This document shows positions 34,701 through 42,122 of a DNA stretch of 64,000 nt, one piece after another (position 1 is the stretch's first letter; the number at the start of each line of letters is the position of its first letter). Below the pieces are notes generated by a model that was not told the DNA's origin, made no database searches, and saw only the letters and a list, made by a program, of their open reading frames with translations. The stretch is taken from contig OY762962.1 of NCBI GenBank assembly GCA_963667195.1, positions 1,488,001-1,552,000 of the forward strand. The letters are read 5' to 3'. The DNA is from UBA7703 sp963667195. GTDB taxonomy: Bacteria; Bacillota; Clostridia; Christensenellales; CAG-138. The translations under genes and the position numbers were made by a program.

Positions 34701-35525
34701 ATGAAATTCGATTACGAGCTTGTCGGAAAAATCGGCTCCATGGCGCTCATCCGCCGGGCCGATAACGACATCGACTACAACATCTTCTCCCGCCTTGGCG
34801 CGGAGCTTCGACCCGGTATGATCTGGGTCAGCAGTGGCGCGACCGAAATCGGCCGCCTCGACTACATCCGCAGAAACGGTAAAGAGCTCACGGGCGATCG
34901 CGAGGAGATCAAGGCGGACTACGCGGCGCAAGGGCAGACCATCCTCATGATGGAATACCGCAGATACATTCCGGATCGTTACAGCGTGCGCCAGCTTCTG
35001 GTGGAGCACACGCACTTTAACGACGAGGAAAAGCGCAAGCACATCCGCGGCTTCCTCCTGCGCGCGGCAAAGCAGAACGCGATCCCGATCGTGAACTATA
35101 ACGATCCCGTGAGCATCGAGGAAATTCGCAAGATGGAGCTTGCAAACCTCCGCCTGCAAGGGGAAACGGTCGTGGAGTGCATCGACAACGACGAGACCGC
35201 GTCGGTCATCTGCTCGCTCGTGCACGCGAAGTATCTCGTAATCTTCACGAGCGCGGACGGCATCTACCGCGATCCCAACGACCCAAGCACGCTCGTGCCC
35301 GCGGTCGAAGGCAAGGACGCAGACGAGGTGATCGCCCAGATCGACATCCTGACCGACAGCTGCGTCGGCACCAGCCGCCCCGGTTCAAACGGCGCGCGCG
35401 CCAAGCTGGACTTCATCAAGCAGCCGATTCGCGAGGGCACGACGGTGTATATTGCAAGCGCGCAGCAGCGCATTGCGGATTTGCTCAACGGCACGGGCAA
35501 ATGCACGGTATTCCGCACGAAATAA
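34701..35525 (+). CDS. Amino acid kinase family protein, glutamate 5-kinase-like
   Basis: Small kinase of the aspartate/glutamate/uridylate kinase fold, 274 residues. The phosphate-binding start is KIGSMAL, then WVSSGATEIGR (compare VSSGAVAAG of ProB), a nucleotide-site region IDNDETASVICSLV and FTSADGIYRDPNDPS (compare LTDVDGLY). It lacks a PUA domain. No proA neighbour is present, so a proline role is uncertain; UMP-kinase-like or other carbamate/acyl kinase roles are possible. It stands between prfB and a regulator module and ends in a terminator that overlaps the next promoter. Confidence 0.7.
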   Translation: MKFDYELVGKIGSMALIRRADNDIDYNIFSRLGAELRPGMIWVSSGATEIGRLDYIRRNGKELTGDREEIKADYAAQGQTILMMEYRRYIPDRYSVRQLLVEHTHFNDEEKRKHIRGFLLRAAKQNAIPIVNYNDPVSIEEIRKMELANLRLQGETVVECIDNDETASVICSLVHAKYLVIFTSADGIYRDPNDPSTLVPAVEGKDADEVIAQIDILTDSCVGTSRPGSNGARAKLDFIKQPIREGTTVYIASAQQRIADLLNGTGKCTVFRTK

Positions 35526-35534
35526 CTACAAAAC

Positions 35535-35576
35535 AATAAATATTTATTGACAAACGATAAATATAGCGATAGACTG
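35535..35576 (+). promoter_or_regulatory. Promoter and palindromic operator of the DUF2975-XRE module
   Basis: Consensus TTGACA (35548-35553), 17 bp, TAGACT (35571-35576). A perfect 16-bp palindrome CAATAAATATTTATTG (35535-35550) covers the upstream edge of the -35 box, and a related half site GATAAATA lies inside the spacer. The XRE protein encoded downstream is the obvious candidate to bind here. Confidence 0.7.
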
Positions 35577-35609
35577 TCGTCAGAAAAGACGATGGTCTAT
35601 TCTTTTTTG
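35571..35609 (+). terminator. Terminator of the kinase gene overlapping the next promoter
   Basis: 12-bp stem TAGACTGTCGTC / GACGATGGTCTA with an AGAAAA loop, followed by TTCTTTTTT. Its 5' arm begins with the -10 box of the following promoter. Confidence 0.8.
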
Positions 35610-35677
35610 CGCAAGAATCATAGGTGGAGTTGACGAATTCCACCCAAATGAAACAAAAAGCGGAGGATCGTAATCCA

Positions 35678-36142
35678 ATGAAGAAAACCAACCGTGTTTT
35701 AAACCTGTTTGTGCAGGGTTGTATCGTGCTCGGCATGCTCGCGGGCATCGCACTGATGTGGGTGATCTTTTCTATTGAGATGCCAATCGTGGTCGATTTC
35801 TTCCAAAAAGAAGGAAAGCCGGAGGTGTTTGCGGTCATCGCGGGCGTGATTGCGTCCCTTTGCATCCTCGGAGGCGAATATATTGCATTCAAGCTGTTTT
35901 GCATGATGGGCACGCTCGATCGCGACCCGTTTGTGCAGAAAAACGTGGATGCGCTGAGGAGCATGGGCGTATGCGCGCTGATCATCGCGATTCTGGGGCT
36001 GAGCACGCTCTTCCTCCATCCGGTGCCGATCGCGGTCATCGCGGCGTTGCCGGTCGCCATGTGCGGGTTGTTTTCGCTGGTGCTCAGCCGCGTGTTTGCG
36101 CAGGCGGTGGCCTACAAGCTCGAAAACGATCTGACGGTCTGA
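35678..36142 (+). CDS. DUF2975-type membrane protein
   Basis: 154-residue protein with four hydrophobic segments, at about 10-32, 45-70, 90-110 and 115-140, and the segment DRDPFVQKNVDALRSMGV typical of DUF2975. GGAGGA lies 10 nt before the ATG at 35678; the longer frame starting at 35624 has no ribosome site. DUF2975 proteins are commonly paired with a YozG-type XRE regulator, which is the next gene here. Function unknown. Confidence 0.8.
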   Translation: MKKTNRVLNLFVQGCIVLGMLAGIALMWVIFSIEMPIVVDFFQKEGKPEVFAVIAGVIASLCILGGEYIAFKLFCMMGTLDRDPFVQKNVDALRSMGVCALIIAILGLSTLFLHPVPIAVIAALPVAMCGLFSLVLSRVFAQAVAYKLENDLTV

Positions 36143-36154
36143 GTAGGTGATATT

Positions 36155-36391
36155 ATGATACAAGTGAATTTGGATGTCATGATGGCAAAGCGCAAGATCA
36201 GCCTCAACGAGCTGGCAAAGCGCATGGATCTCTCGCTGGCGAACCTGTCGATCCTGAAAAACAACAAATGCAAAGCGATTCGATTCAGCACGCTCAGCAG
36301 CCTTTGCGAAATTCTGGAGTGCGAGGCGGGAGATATTCTCGTCTATGTGAAAGGAGAAAACCCCAATGGAGCAGAATCCGACCTCGACTAA
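36155..36391 (+). CDS. XRE-family regulator, YozG-like
   Basis: 78-residue DNA-binding protein: VNLDVMMAKRKISLNELA, then KRMDLSLANLSILKNNKCKA and FSTLSSLCEILECEAGDIL, the pattern of the small YozG/HTH_26 regulators. It lies 12 bp after the DUF2975 gene and its 3' end overlaps the next gene by 26 bp, so all three are one transcript. It probably represses the promoter at 35548. Confidence 0.88.
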   Translation: MIQVNLDVMMAKRKISLNELAKRMDLSLANLSILKNNKCKAIRFSTLSSLCEILECEAGDILVYVKGENPNGAESDLD

Positions 36392-37613
36392 CGCGCAGAC
36401 AGCGCCGGCAAAGCCACAGCTCACGAAACCGCAGCTTTGGCTGCTCGGCGGCGCGATTCTCATCGGCATCGCGCTGGAGATTTGGCTGGAACAAGACTTC
36501 TACTTCACCTACAGCATCTTGTGGCTTGTGACGCTTGCGGTCTTTGTCGCGTTTAATTGGAAGCGCGTGATCACGAACAAGACCGTGCTCGCGCTGATTT
36601 TGCCGACGCTGGTGCTCTGCGGCATCCTGATGTTCGACTACGAGAACAACGAGCTATTGGGGTTTACGATGCTCGCGATTCCCGCGCTTCTGATCACCAT
36701 CGGCGTGTTCACGACGCAGAACATCGCCTACAAGCGCGAAGGGAAAGCCGTGCTCGGCGTGCTGCGCGCGGTGTTCGTCAAGCCCTTTAGCGCGATTGGG
36801 ATGTATTTTCGCGCTTATGCGGGCGTGCTCGGCGGCAAGAGCAGCACCCAGAAGCGGCATGGATGGATCGGCTTTGCGATCGGTCTTCCGCTGATGGTCG
36901 TCGTGCTGGCGTTGCTTGCCGGTGCGGACGCGGGCATGAATCGCCTGCTCGGCACGTGGATTCAGGACATCAACCTTTGGAACTGGTTCTGGCGCGTGGT
37001 GGTCGTGTTCGTTTGGAGCATGCTGTTCTACTCGCTGTTCTTCAACCTCACCTGGGGAAAACAGGACGCGGATTTGGTGCCCGTTCGCCAGAACTGGAAG
37101 CTCGCGGGCCCGGGAGTCGTAATGGTCCTGCTGCTGCTGGCCTATGCGCTGTTCACCTACGTGCAGTTTACCTATCTCTTTGGCGGTACGCTGCCCGTGG
37201 ACCTGACCTACAGCGAGTACGCGCGGGACGGCTTTGGCCAGTTCGTCGCGGTCACGCTGATCAACTTCACGCTGCTTGGGCTGAGCTTGAGCAAGAGCGA
37301 ACCCGGCCGCGCAATCAAGGCACTGCAAACGCTGCTCATCGCGGCGAGCCTGATCGTCCTCGCCTCCGCGGCCTGGCGCATGCTGCTGTATGTCGGCGCG
37401 TACGGGCTAACGATTCGCCGCGTGCTGCCGCTGTGGCTGATGATCTACTTTGTGTTCCTCGCGGTGGTCGGCGTCGTGCGCGTCTATCGTGAGAAAACGT
37501 CGTTCCTGCGCATCGGGGCATTCGCGCTGGCGTATTGGTACGCGGCGTTCCTCTGCATCGACTGGAACACGGTGATGCATACTTTTAACCTTGCAAGAGG
37601 CTTTGCGGGATAA
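36366..37613 (+). CDS. Polytopic membrane protein, DUF4173/DUF4153-like
   Basis: 415 residues with about ten hydrophobic segments. The recognisable stretch is LTYSEYARDGFGQFVAVTLI followed by the family's final helices. The N-terminal 20 residues are Pro/Thr/Ala-rich. A ribosome site (AAAGGAG) lies inside the end of the XRE gene, and the 26-bp overlap implies coupling. With DUF2975 and YozG-like proteins it forms a module recurrent in Firmicutes whose purpose is not known. Confidence 0.75.
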   Translation: MEQNPTSTNAQTAPAKPQLTKPQLWLLGGAILIGIALEIWLEQDFYFTYSILWLVTLAVFVAFNWKRVITNKTVLALILPTLVLCGILMFDYENNELLGFTMLAIPALLITIGVFTTQNIAYKREGKAVLGVLRAVFVKPFSAIGMYFRAYAGVLGGKSSTQKRHGWIGFAIGLPLMVVVLALLAGADAGMNRLLGTWIQDINLWNWFWRVVVVFVWSMLFYSLFFNLTWGKQDADLVPVRQNWKLAGPGVVMVLLLLAYALFTYVQFTYLFGGTLPVDLTYSEYARDGFGQFVAVTLINFTLLGLSLSKSEPGRAIKALQTLLIAASLIVLASAAWRMLLYVGAYGLTIRRVLPLWLMIYFVFLAVVGVVRVYREKTSFLRIGAFALAYWYAAFLCIDWNTVMHTFNLARGFAG

Positions 37614-37640
37614 AAAAGAGCTCCCTGTTTAGGAACTCTA

Positions 37641-37676
37641 ATAAGAGAAGTTCTTTTGCCTCCTTTTCTTTTAAGA
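37641..37676. repeat. Palindromic repeat element (copy 3) overlapping the rsmI 3' end
   Basis: CCTCCTTTTCTT followed by TTAAGAAAAGGAGG, with the tail GTTCTTTTGC on the left. Read on the minus strand, the right arm supplies the last codons (Thr-Ser-Phe-Ser) and the TAA stop of rsmI. It can also act as a terminator for the convergent membrane-protein gene. Confidence 0.6.
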
Positions 37677-38501
37677 AAAGGAGGTTTTGGTTAACTCCAG
37701 CGCTTTTGCGTAAGCCTCTTTCTTCGGCACACCGCAAGCCTTCGCCGCTTCGGCGGCGGCATCGCGGACGGAGAGGCCGGAGGAGAGCAGGCTCGTCAGC
37801 AGCGTCGTGAGATCGGGCGTGTCGCTCGCTTGCGCTGTTGCGCGGCAGCGCACGCAGAGCACGCACTCTCCGCGCGGCGGGTTCTCCGCGTAGCGTGCGG
37901 CAAGCTCACTCAGCGTTCCGCGGACGACTTCTTCGTGGAGCTTGGTCAACTCCCGCAACAGCGCCGCGTCGAGATCGCCAAGGCCTTCGAGCAGTGCTGT
38001 GACGGTCGCATGGACGCGATTCGGGCTTTCGTAAAAAATCACGGTGTGGTCGAGGCGACGAAGCTGCTCGATGAGCTGCTTTTGCGCCTTGTTTTCGCGC
38101 GGGAAAAAGCCGAAAAACGAAAACGGCATCGCGGGAAGCCCGCTCATCACCGCCGCCATCAGCACGGCGGAAGCGCCCGGCAGCACACTGTATGGCAGAT
38201 TGTTTGCGATGCAAGCCTGTATCAGCACTTCGCCGGGATCGGAGACGCCCGGCATGCCCGCGTCGGAGACGTATACCACCGTTTCACCTGCCTGAATGCG
38301 GGCAACGACCTCTTCTGCGCGCTGGCGTTCGTTCTCACGATAGCAGCTTACGAGCGTTTTTTTGATGCCGATGTGGTTTAATAGCGCGAGCGTCCTCCGC
38401 GTGTCCTCGCAATAGACGGCATCGCAATTGGTCAACACCTCGCGCACGCGCGGGGTAAGATCGCCCAGGTTCCCGATCGGAGTTGCGCACAATAACAGCA
38501 T
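37671..38501 (-). CDS. rsmI: 16S rRNA (cytidine(1402)-2'-O)-methyltransferase RsmI
   Basis: SAM-dependent tetrapyrrole-methylase-fold enzyme that 2'-O-methylates C1402 in the decoding centre. The start LLLCATPIGNLGDLTPR, the central SDAGMPGVSDPG and VLPGASAVLMA are all family motifs. Length 276 is normal. A palindromic repeat forms its extreme 3' end. It follows dnaC by 5 bp, so it is probably the last gene of the minus-strand run dnaD-dnaC-rsmI. Confidence 0.95.
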   Translation of the reverse strand: MLLLCATPIGNLGDLTPRVREVLTNCDAVYCEDTRRTLALLNHIGIKKTLVSCYRENERQRAEEVVARIQAGETVVYVSDAGMPGVSDPGEVLIQACIANNLPYSVLPGASAVLMAAVMSGLPAMPFSFFGFFPRENKAQKQLIEQLRRLDHTVIFYESPNRVHATVTALLEGLGDLDAALLRELTKLHEEVVRGTLSELAARYAENPPRGECVLCVRCRATAQASDTPDLTTLLTSLLSSGLSVRDAAAEAAKACGVPKKEAYAKALELTKTSFS

Positions 38502-38506
38502 AGTCG

Positions 38507-39418
38507 TTACCGCACCGTCCGCAGGTTCTCGCCCGTGAGGTGGAGAACTTGTGTGGTGTTTACATCATATAGACGACTTGCTAATCGCTCGCCATACTTT
38601 GCATGCAACCCTCTTAAGTCAAGATTCGTTATGCAAACTGTAGGCAAATTTTGAAGCACACGTTCATTAATGACGGCAAACAACCATTCTGTTGAAACAT
38701 TCGGGATAATCGGTTCACTACCTAAATCGTCCAGAACGAGGAGCGGAATGGAGTGTAGTAGTTTAACATGTTCGGTTTGATTCCGAATATCATCAAGAAC
38801 CTTTTGCGTGAACGCATAGGCCGTGATTCGTAAACTCTCAATACCGTTTTCTATTGCAAAATAAGCAATAGCATTTCCGAGGAATGATTTACCCAAACCA
38901 GGTGAACCCATCAGAAGAATATTGGGTTTTAAAGGGTGGGGTAAAGAGGCTGCGAAACTCTGACACACCGTTCTTGCGGTGAGCGTTCTCTTTTTTTGTT
39001 CGGCAGATAGGTAGATATCTTCAGAGAAGTTGGAGAAAGTCTCCCTGTCGTTTATACCGTCTGAGCCGCGCAGCTTCTCGCGTAGAAGCAAACGACATGT
39101 GCAAGGTTTTCTGGATGTTCCAATGAAACCCGTATCATGGCATTGTGCGCACCTATACTGGAGCGTTAGAGCTGTAGGCTGCAAACCAATCGATGCTAAA
39201 AGCTTTCTTTCATCTTGTGAAATCTGTTCCAGCTCCTGCTTAGCTTGATCTGCTGAAATTTTTCGCCTTCCGATTTCGGAGAATAAGCTAGCACGTTTTG
39301 CATCGAGTTCCTTTAACTCGGGCGCGAGGATATAAGCTTCCTCGATTCTTTTCTCGAGTGAAGCTCTTTCTTCGGCGCGAATTTGCGTATAATAGTTCTC
39401 CAAGGTCTCGTTGATCAT
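38507..39418 (-). CDS. DnaC/DnaI-like helicase loader ATPase
   Basis: AAA+ ATPase that loads the replicative helicase. An N-terminal coiled coil is followed by a zinc-binding cluster C90, C93, C106, C108 (CAQCHDTGF ... PCTC), Walker A GSPGLGKS at 171-178 and Walker B LLVLDDLG. Length 303. It overlaps dnaD by 4 bp; together they correspond to the DnaD-DnaI pair of Firmicutes primosomes. Composition is odd: sampled 60-nt lines here have 37-50 % GC by hand count, against 60-65 % in rsmI and most of dnaD. Confidence 0.9.
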   Translation of the reverse strand: MINETLENYYTQIRAEERASLEKRIEEAYILAPELKELDAKRASLFSEIGRRKISADQAKQELEQISQDERKLLASIGLQPTALTLQYRCAQCHDTGFIGTSRKPCTCRLLLREKLRGSDGINDRETFSNFSEDIYLSAEQKKRTLTARTVCQSFAASLPHPLKPNILLMGSPGLGKSFLGNAIAYFAIENGIESLRITAYAFTQKVLDDIRNQTEHVKLLHSIPLLVLDDLGSEPIIPNVSTEWLFAVINERVLQNLPTVCITNLDLRGLHAKYGERLASRLYDVNTTQVLHLTGENLRTVR

Positions 39419-40596
39419 AAAATATCCTTGTCAAGATCCACAAGAATTCGACTGATTTGCTCATCCGTCAATTCGTTCTGCTGATAATCAATCTTTGGTT
39501 GTTTCGAGAATCCGCCCTGCGGTTTTGATTTCATCCTTGCTCTTGCGGCTTCTATCGTCGTAACGCCTGCGTCGTGCCAGTCGTTCCAGAGCTTCTTCAT
39601 CATGCCGAAGGGCTCGTTTGCGCCGCGGCACTGTTCCGCGCCAAAGAGAAGCAGCTCACGCGGCATGGCGTAGTCCTTGAGGTACATGCTGATCTGTGCG
39701 CGCTGGGTGCGCGTGGCGGGTTCCAGCTTGCCCGCGCGCTCGAAGACGAGGCGCGCAAACGCCTGCTCTTCCGCGCTTCTGGCATCCGCCCGCTCGATCT
39801 CCGGCTGGCTCGTCTGACCTTCCTTGCGAAGACTGTCGAGCAGCTCGTCGAGGTAAACGAAGTTCGGCGTGCCGCTGACGGCGAGCTTTGGCAGCGCCGC
39901 GAGGATCGCCTCCGGCGAAAAGCCCCACTCCGTAACCCACTTGTCGTAAAACGCTGTCTCGGCCTTGGTGGGCTTGCGCTGCTTGTTCCACTGGCGGAGG
40001 ATTTCGCTCGCGCCGTGCTTCTTGAGCTCATATTTGTCGAGGTAGGCGCGCGCGGCGTCCCGCGTCCAGATGCCGGCTTCGGACCAGGTGCGCGCAACGG
40101 CGTCCATGTAGTTCACGGAGACGCGGCGTCCCTTTTGATCCATGCAGTGGGAGACGAGTTCCAACACGGTCTCCTCGTCCAGCCCGTAGACCTCAATCCA
40201 GTCGTAGACATGCTTGAGTTCGCGAAAATCGAACTGTCTTGGCGCGATGAGAGAACCCAGCGCGGAGACGAGATTTGCATACTTGCCCGGCACCACGCCG
40301 CCCGCGTCGCTGGGCTCGATATCGAGATATTCCACGATCAGCGGTGCTTCGCCGCGAATGCGTACGAGTCCCTGCTGCTGCCAGAAGACATATGCCTCCG
40401 TCACCGCTGCGTCAGATAAGCCCAGCGCGTCGCCAAGCGAGGTTTCCGCGCCCGCGCCCGCGTAACAGAGCATCAGGCCGTAGAGATAGACACGCACGCA
40501 AAGCTCGCTTGCGTGCGGCAGATAGTCCAGAATAAACCGGTTGTCCACGGGCGTGAAGTTTCTACGCGCCGTGTCGAGGGAGAAGCGAACGATCAT
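39415..40596 (-). CDS. DnaD-domain primosome protein
   Basis: 393-residue replication-initiation protein. The N-terminal part resembles the DnaD winged-helix region, and DnaD-like C-terminal domains occur at about 110-180 and 200-260 (the second includes YDKWVTEWGFSPEAILAAL). It works with the helicase loader to open and prime DNA at oriC or stalled forks. The stop overlaps the dnaC start. The last 50 or so codons share the low GC of dnaC while the remainder is GC-rich, so a composition boundary falls inside the gene near 39560. Confidence 0.85.
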   Translation of the reverse strand: MIVRFSLDTARRNFTPVDNRFILDYLPHASELCVRVYLYGLMLCYAGAGAETSLGDALGLSDAAVTEAYVFWQQQGLVRIRGEAPLIVEYLDIEPSDAGGVVPGKYANLVSALGSLIAPRQFDFRELKHVYDWIEVYGLDEETVLELVSHCMDQKGRRVSVNYMDAVARTWSEAGIWTRDAARAYLDKYELKKHGASEILRQWNKQRKPTKAETAFYDKWVTEWGFSPEAILAALPKLAVSGTPNFVYLDELLDSLRKEGQTSQPEIERADARSAEEQAFARLVFERAGKLEPATRTQRAQISMYLKDYAMPRELLLFGAEQCRGANEPFGMMKKLWNDWHDAGVTTIEAARARMKSKPQGGFSKQPKIDYQQNELTDEQISRILVDLDKDIL

Positions 40597-40635
40597 ACTA
40601 TCGGGATGTCTTTCCGGCGCAAAACGCCAAGTAGG

Positions 40636-41244
40636 TTAATAGACCCGAATCGAAACCGAGGAGAGAAGCTGGCTAAACCAGGTATACCCAAGGTCGATCG
40701 CGGGCAGGTACCCAAGCCCCATGATGAGCCCCAGCAGGAACCAGAGCAAAAACAGATCGACGAGTACCAACAAAATCTTCCAAAACAGAGCTGGTTTGCC
40801 GGTGCTTTTCTGCTCCGGCTTTCGGAGGAAGAGCCCCCTGCGCGGCTTTCGGAAGTTGCGATCCCGCTCCAGTGACGGCAGGTTGAGCATCAGATCCGCG
40901 TCCTCGACAAAAGCGCGGGCGGAGAGTTGATCCGGCTCGATTTGCTCCGTTGCACGGCCTGCGTTATCCAGCATGTTCGCGTTGCCGTTGATCAACTGTA
41001 GGATATAGACTTCATGATCGGCGATTTCGCGTAGCCTTACGGGAATATCAAAATCCTCGGTCTTTGTGAGAAGCTCTTCATAAAGCGTTAAAAACGTCTG
41101 CTTGACCGCGCTCTTTGCGAGAGAATCGGAAGGCAGCGCCTTGCGCGCTGCGGCGTAAATGCCGAGGCCATACTCCCGATAGATCGCGTAGAAGGCATCC
41201 CGATCTCCGAAATGAATGCGATTTTGCAGATCGTTTGTTATCAT
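40636..41244 (-). CDS. Sigma-70 region 2-like protein with a C-terminal membrane anchor
   Basis: 202 residues. The first 60 (RIHFGDRDAFYAIYREYGLG, then AVKQTFLTLYEELL) look like sigma-70 region 2, the core-polymerase and -10-binding part of ECF sigma factors. No region 4 follows. Instead there is a charged linker to about 145 and one or two strongly hydrophobic segments (about 148-175) near the end. AGAGGA lies 8 nt before the ATG. It may be a membrane-tethered sigma-like or anti-sigma-like factor, or a sigma remnant with a new role. Family assignment is by eye. Confidence 0.6.
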   Translation of the reverse strand: MITNDLQNRIHFGDRDAFYAIYREYGLGIYAAARKALPSDSLAKSAVKQTFLTLYEELLTKTEDFDIPVRLREIADHEVYILQLINGNANMLDNAGRATEQIEPDQLSARAFVEDADLMLNLPSLERDRNFRKPRRGLFLRKPEQKSTGKPALFWKILLVLVDLFLLWFLLGLIMGLGYLPAIDLGYTWFSQLLSSVSIRVY

Positions 41245-41302
41245 GCGCCAGTTCCTCTCGTCGTTGGGCGGTGTTGTTTACCGCGTCAAACATAACGTAC
41301 TT

Positions 41303-41330
41303 ATTCTATCATGCCGTGTCAAAAAAGCAA
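41303..41330 (-). promoter_or_regulatory. Candidate promoter of the sigma-like gene
   Basis: Minus strand TTGCTT (41330-41325), 16 bp, TAGAAT (41308-41303), about 60 bp before the start codon. Confidence 0.45.
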
Positions 41331-41386
41331 ATACAAGCAGGGCATTACAAGAACGTGTTTGGTCGCACGAAACGAGTGAAATCTAT

Positions 41387-41401
41387 GCTATACTTTCTCT
41401 A
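41387..41401 (+). promoter_or_regulatory. Extended -10 promoter giving a leaderless mRNA
   Basis: TGCTATACT (41386-41394) is an extended -10 box. The ATG of the next gene begins at 41401, the expected transcription start. No convincing ribosome site precedes the ATG. Confidence 0.55.
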
Positions 41402-42054
41402 TGGAACGGCTGGACGACCTGCAACACAACGGGCTGATGCTCTATCAGGACACGGATTACGAGCGCTTCAATGCGGACGCGCTCTGGCTTTGCGCGTTCC
41501 TTCACGCAAACCGCGCCGACCGCGTGGTGGAGCTAGGCTCCGGCAGCGGGGTCATCTGCGTGCTGGGCGCAGACAACACAGGGGCAAGCTTCACGGGCGT
41601 GGAGCGACAGGCGCGTCTTGTTGAGCTCGCGCAAAAGAGCGCCGCGTATAACCGCCAGGACATTCGTTTTGTCTGCGCGGACGCGGCAGATGTGCCCGCC
41701 ATTCTTGGTCACGGCGCGTATACCATCGCCGTGATGAATCCGCCGTACTTTAGGAGCGGGGAACGAAGCGAACACGAAGAGCGAAGCCTCGCGCGGCACG
41801 ACGCGGGGGATACGCTCGCGGTCTTTCTCGCGAGCGCGTTCTCACTGCTCAAGAACGGTGGAAAGCTCTTTTTGATCTATCCCGCGGATGCGCTTGCGGA
41901 GCTGATGCACGCGCTGGAGCACGCGCGGTTTGCGCCAAAGCGGATGAAACTTGTCTACACGAAAGCGGGCGAACCCGCGCTTCGCGTGCTGATCGAAGCC
42001 AAAAAGGACGGAAAACTGGGCTTGGTGATCGAGCCACCGCTGTTTGCGGAATAG
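41401..42054 (+). CDS. TrmN6-like (tRNA1Val A37-N6) methyltransferase
   Basis: SAM-dependent methyltransferase of 217 residues. The start ERLDDLQHNGLMLYQD is characteristic of the YfiC/TrmN6 group, SAM motif I is VVELGSGSGV and the N6-adenine catalytic motif is NPPY. It is about 25 residues shorter than typical members, missing some C-terminal residues. An in-frame stop lies 8 codons upstream with no other start codon between, so ATG 41401 is forced unless an internal start is used; it coincides with the predicted transcript start. Confidence 0.85.
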   Translation: MERLDDLQHNGLMLYQDTDYERFNADALWLCAFLHANRADRVVELGSGSGVICVLGADNTGASFTGVERQARLVELAQKSAAYNRQDIRFVCADAADVPAILGHGAYTIAVMNPPYFRSGERSEHEERSLARHDAGDTLAVFLASAFSLLKNGGKLFLIYPADALAELMHALEHARFAPKRMKLVYTKAGEPALRVLIEAKKDGKLGLVIEPPLFAE

Positions 42055-42057
42055 AGA

Positions 42058-42091
42058 ATCAAAAGAACCCGCTTGCGCGGGTTCTTTTGAT
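42058..42091. terminator. Bidirectional terminator between convergent genes
   Basis: 15-bp perfect stem ATCAAAAGAACCCGC / GCGGGTTCTTTTGAT with a TTGC loop, A- and T-rich at both feet; serves both the methyltransferase and the phosphorylase genes. Confidence 0.9.
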
Positions 42092-42122
42092 ATGCGAAAT
42101 GTTTTTGTCTTCTCAGATTGAC

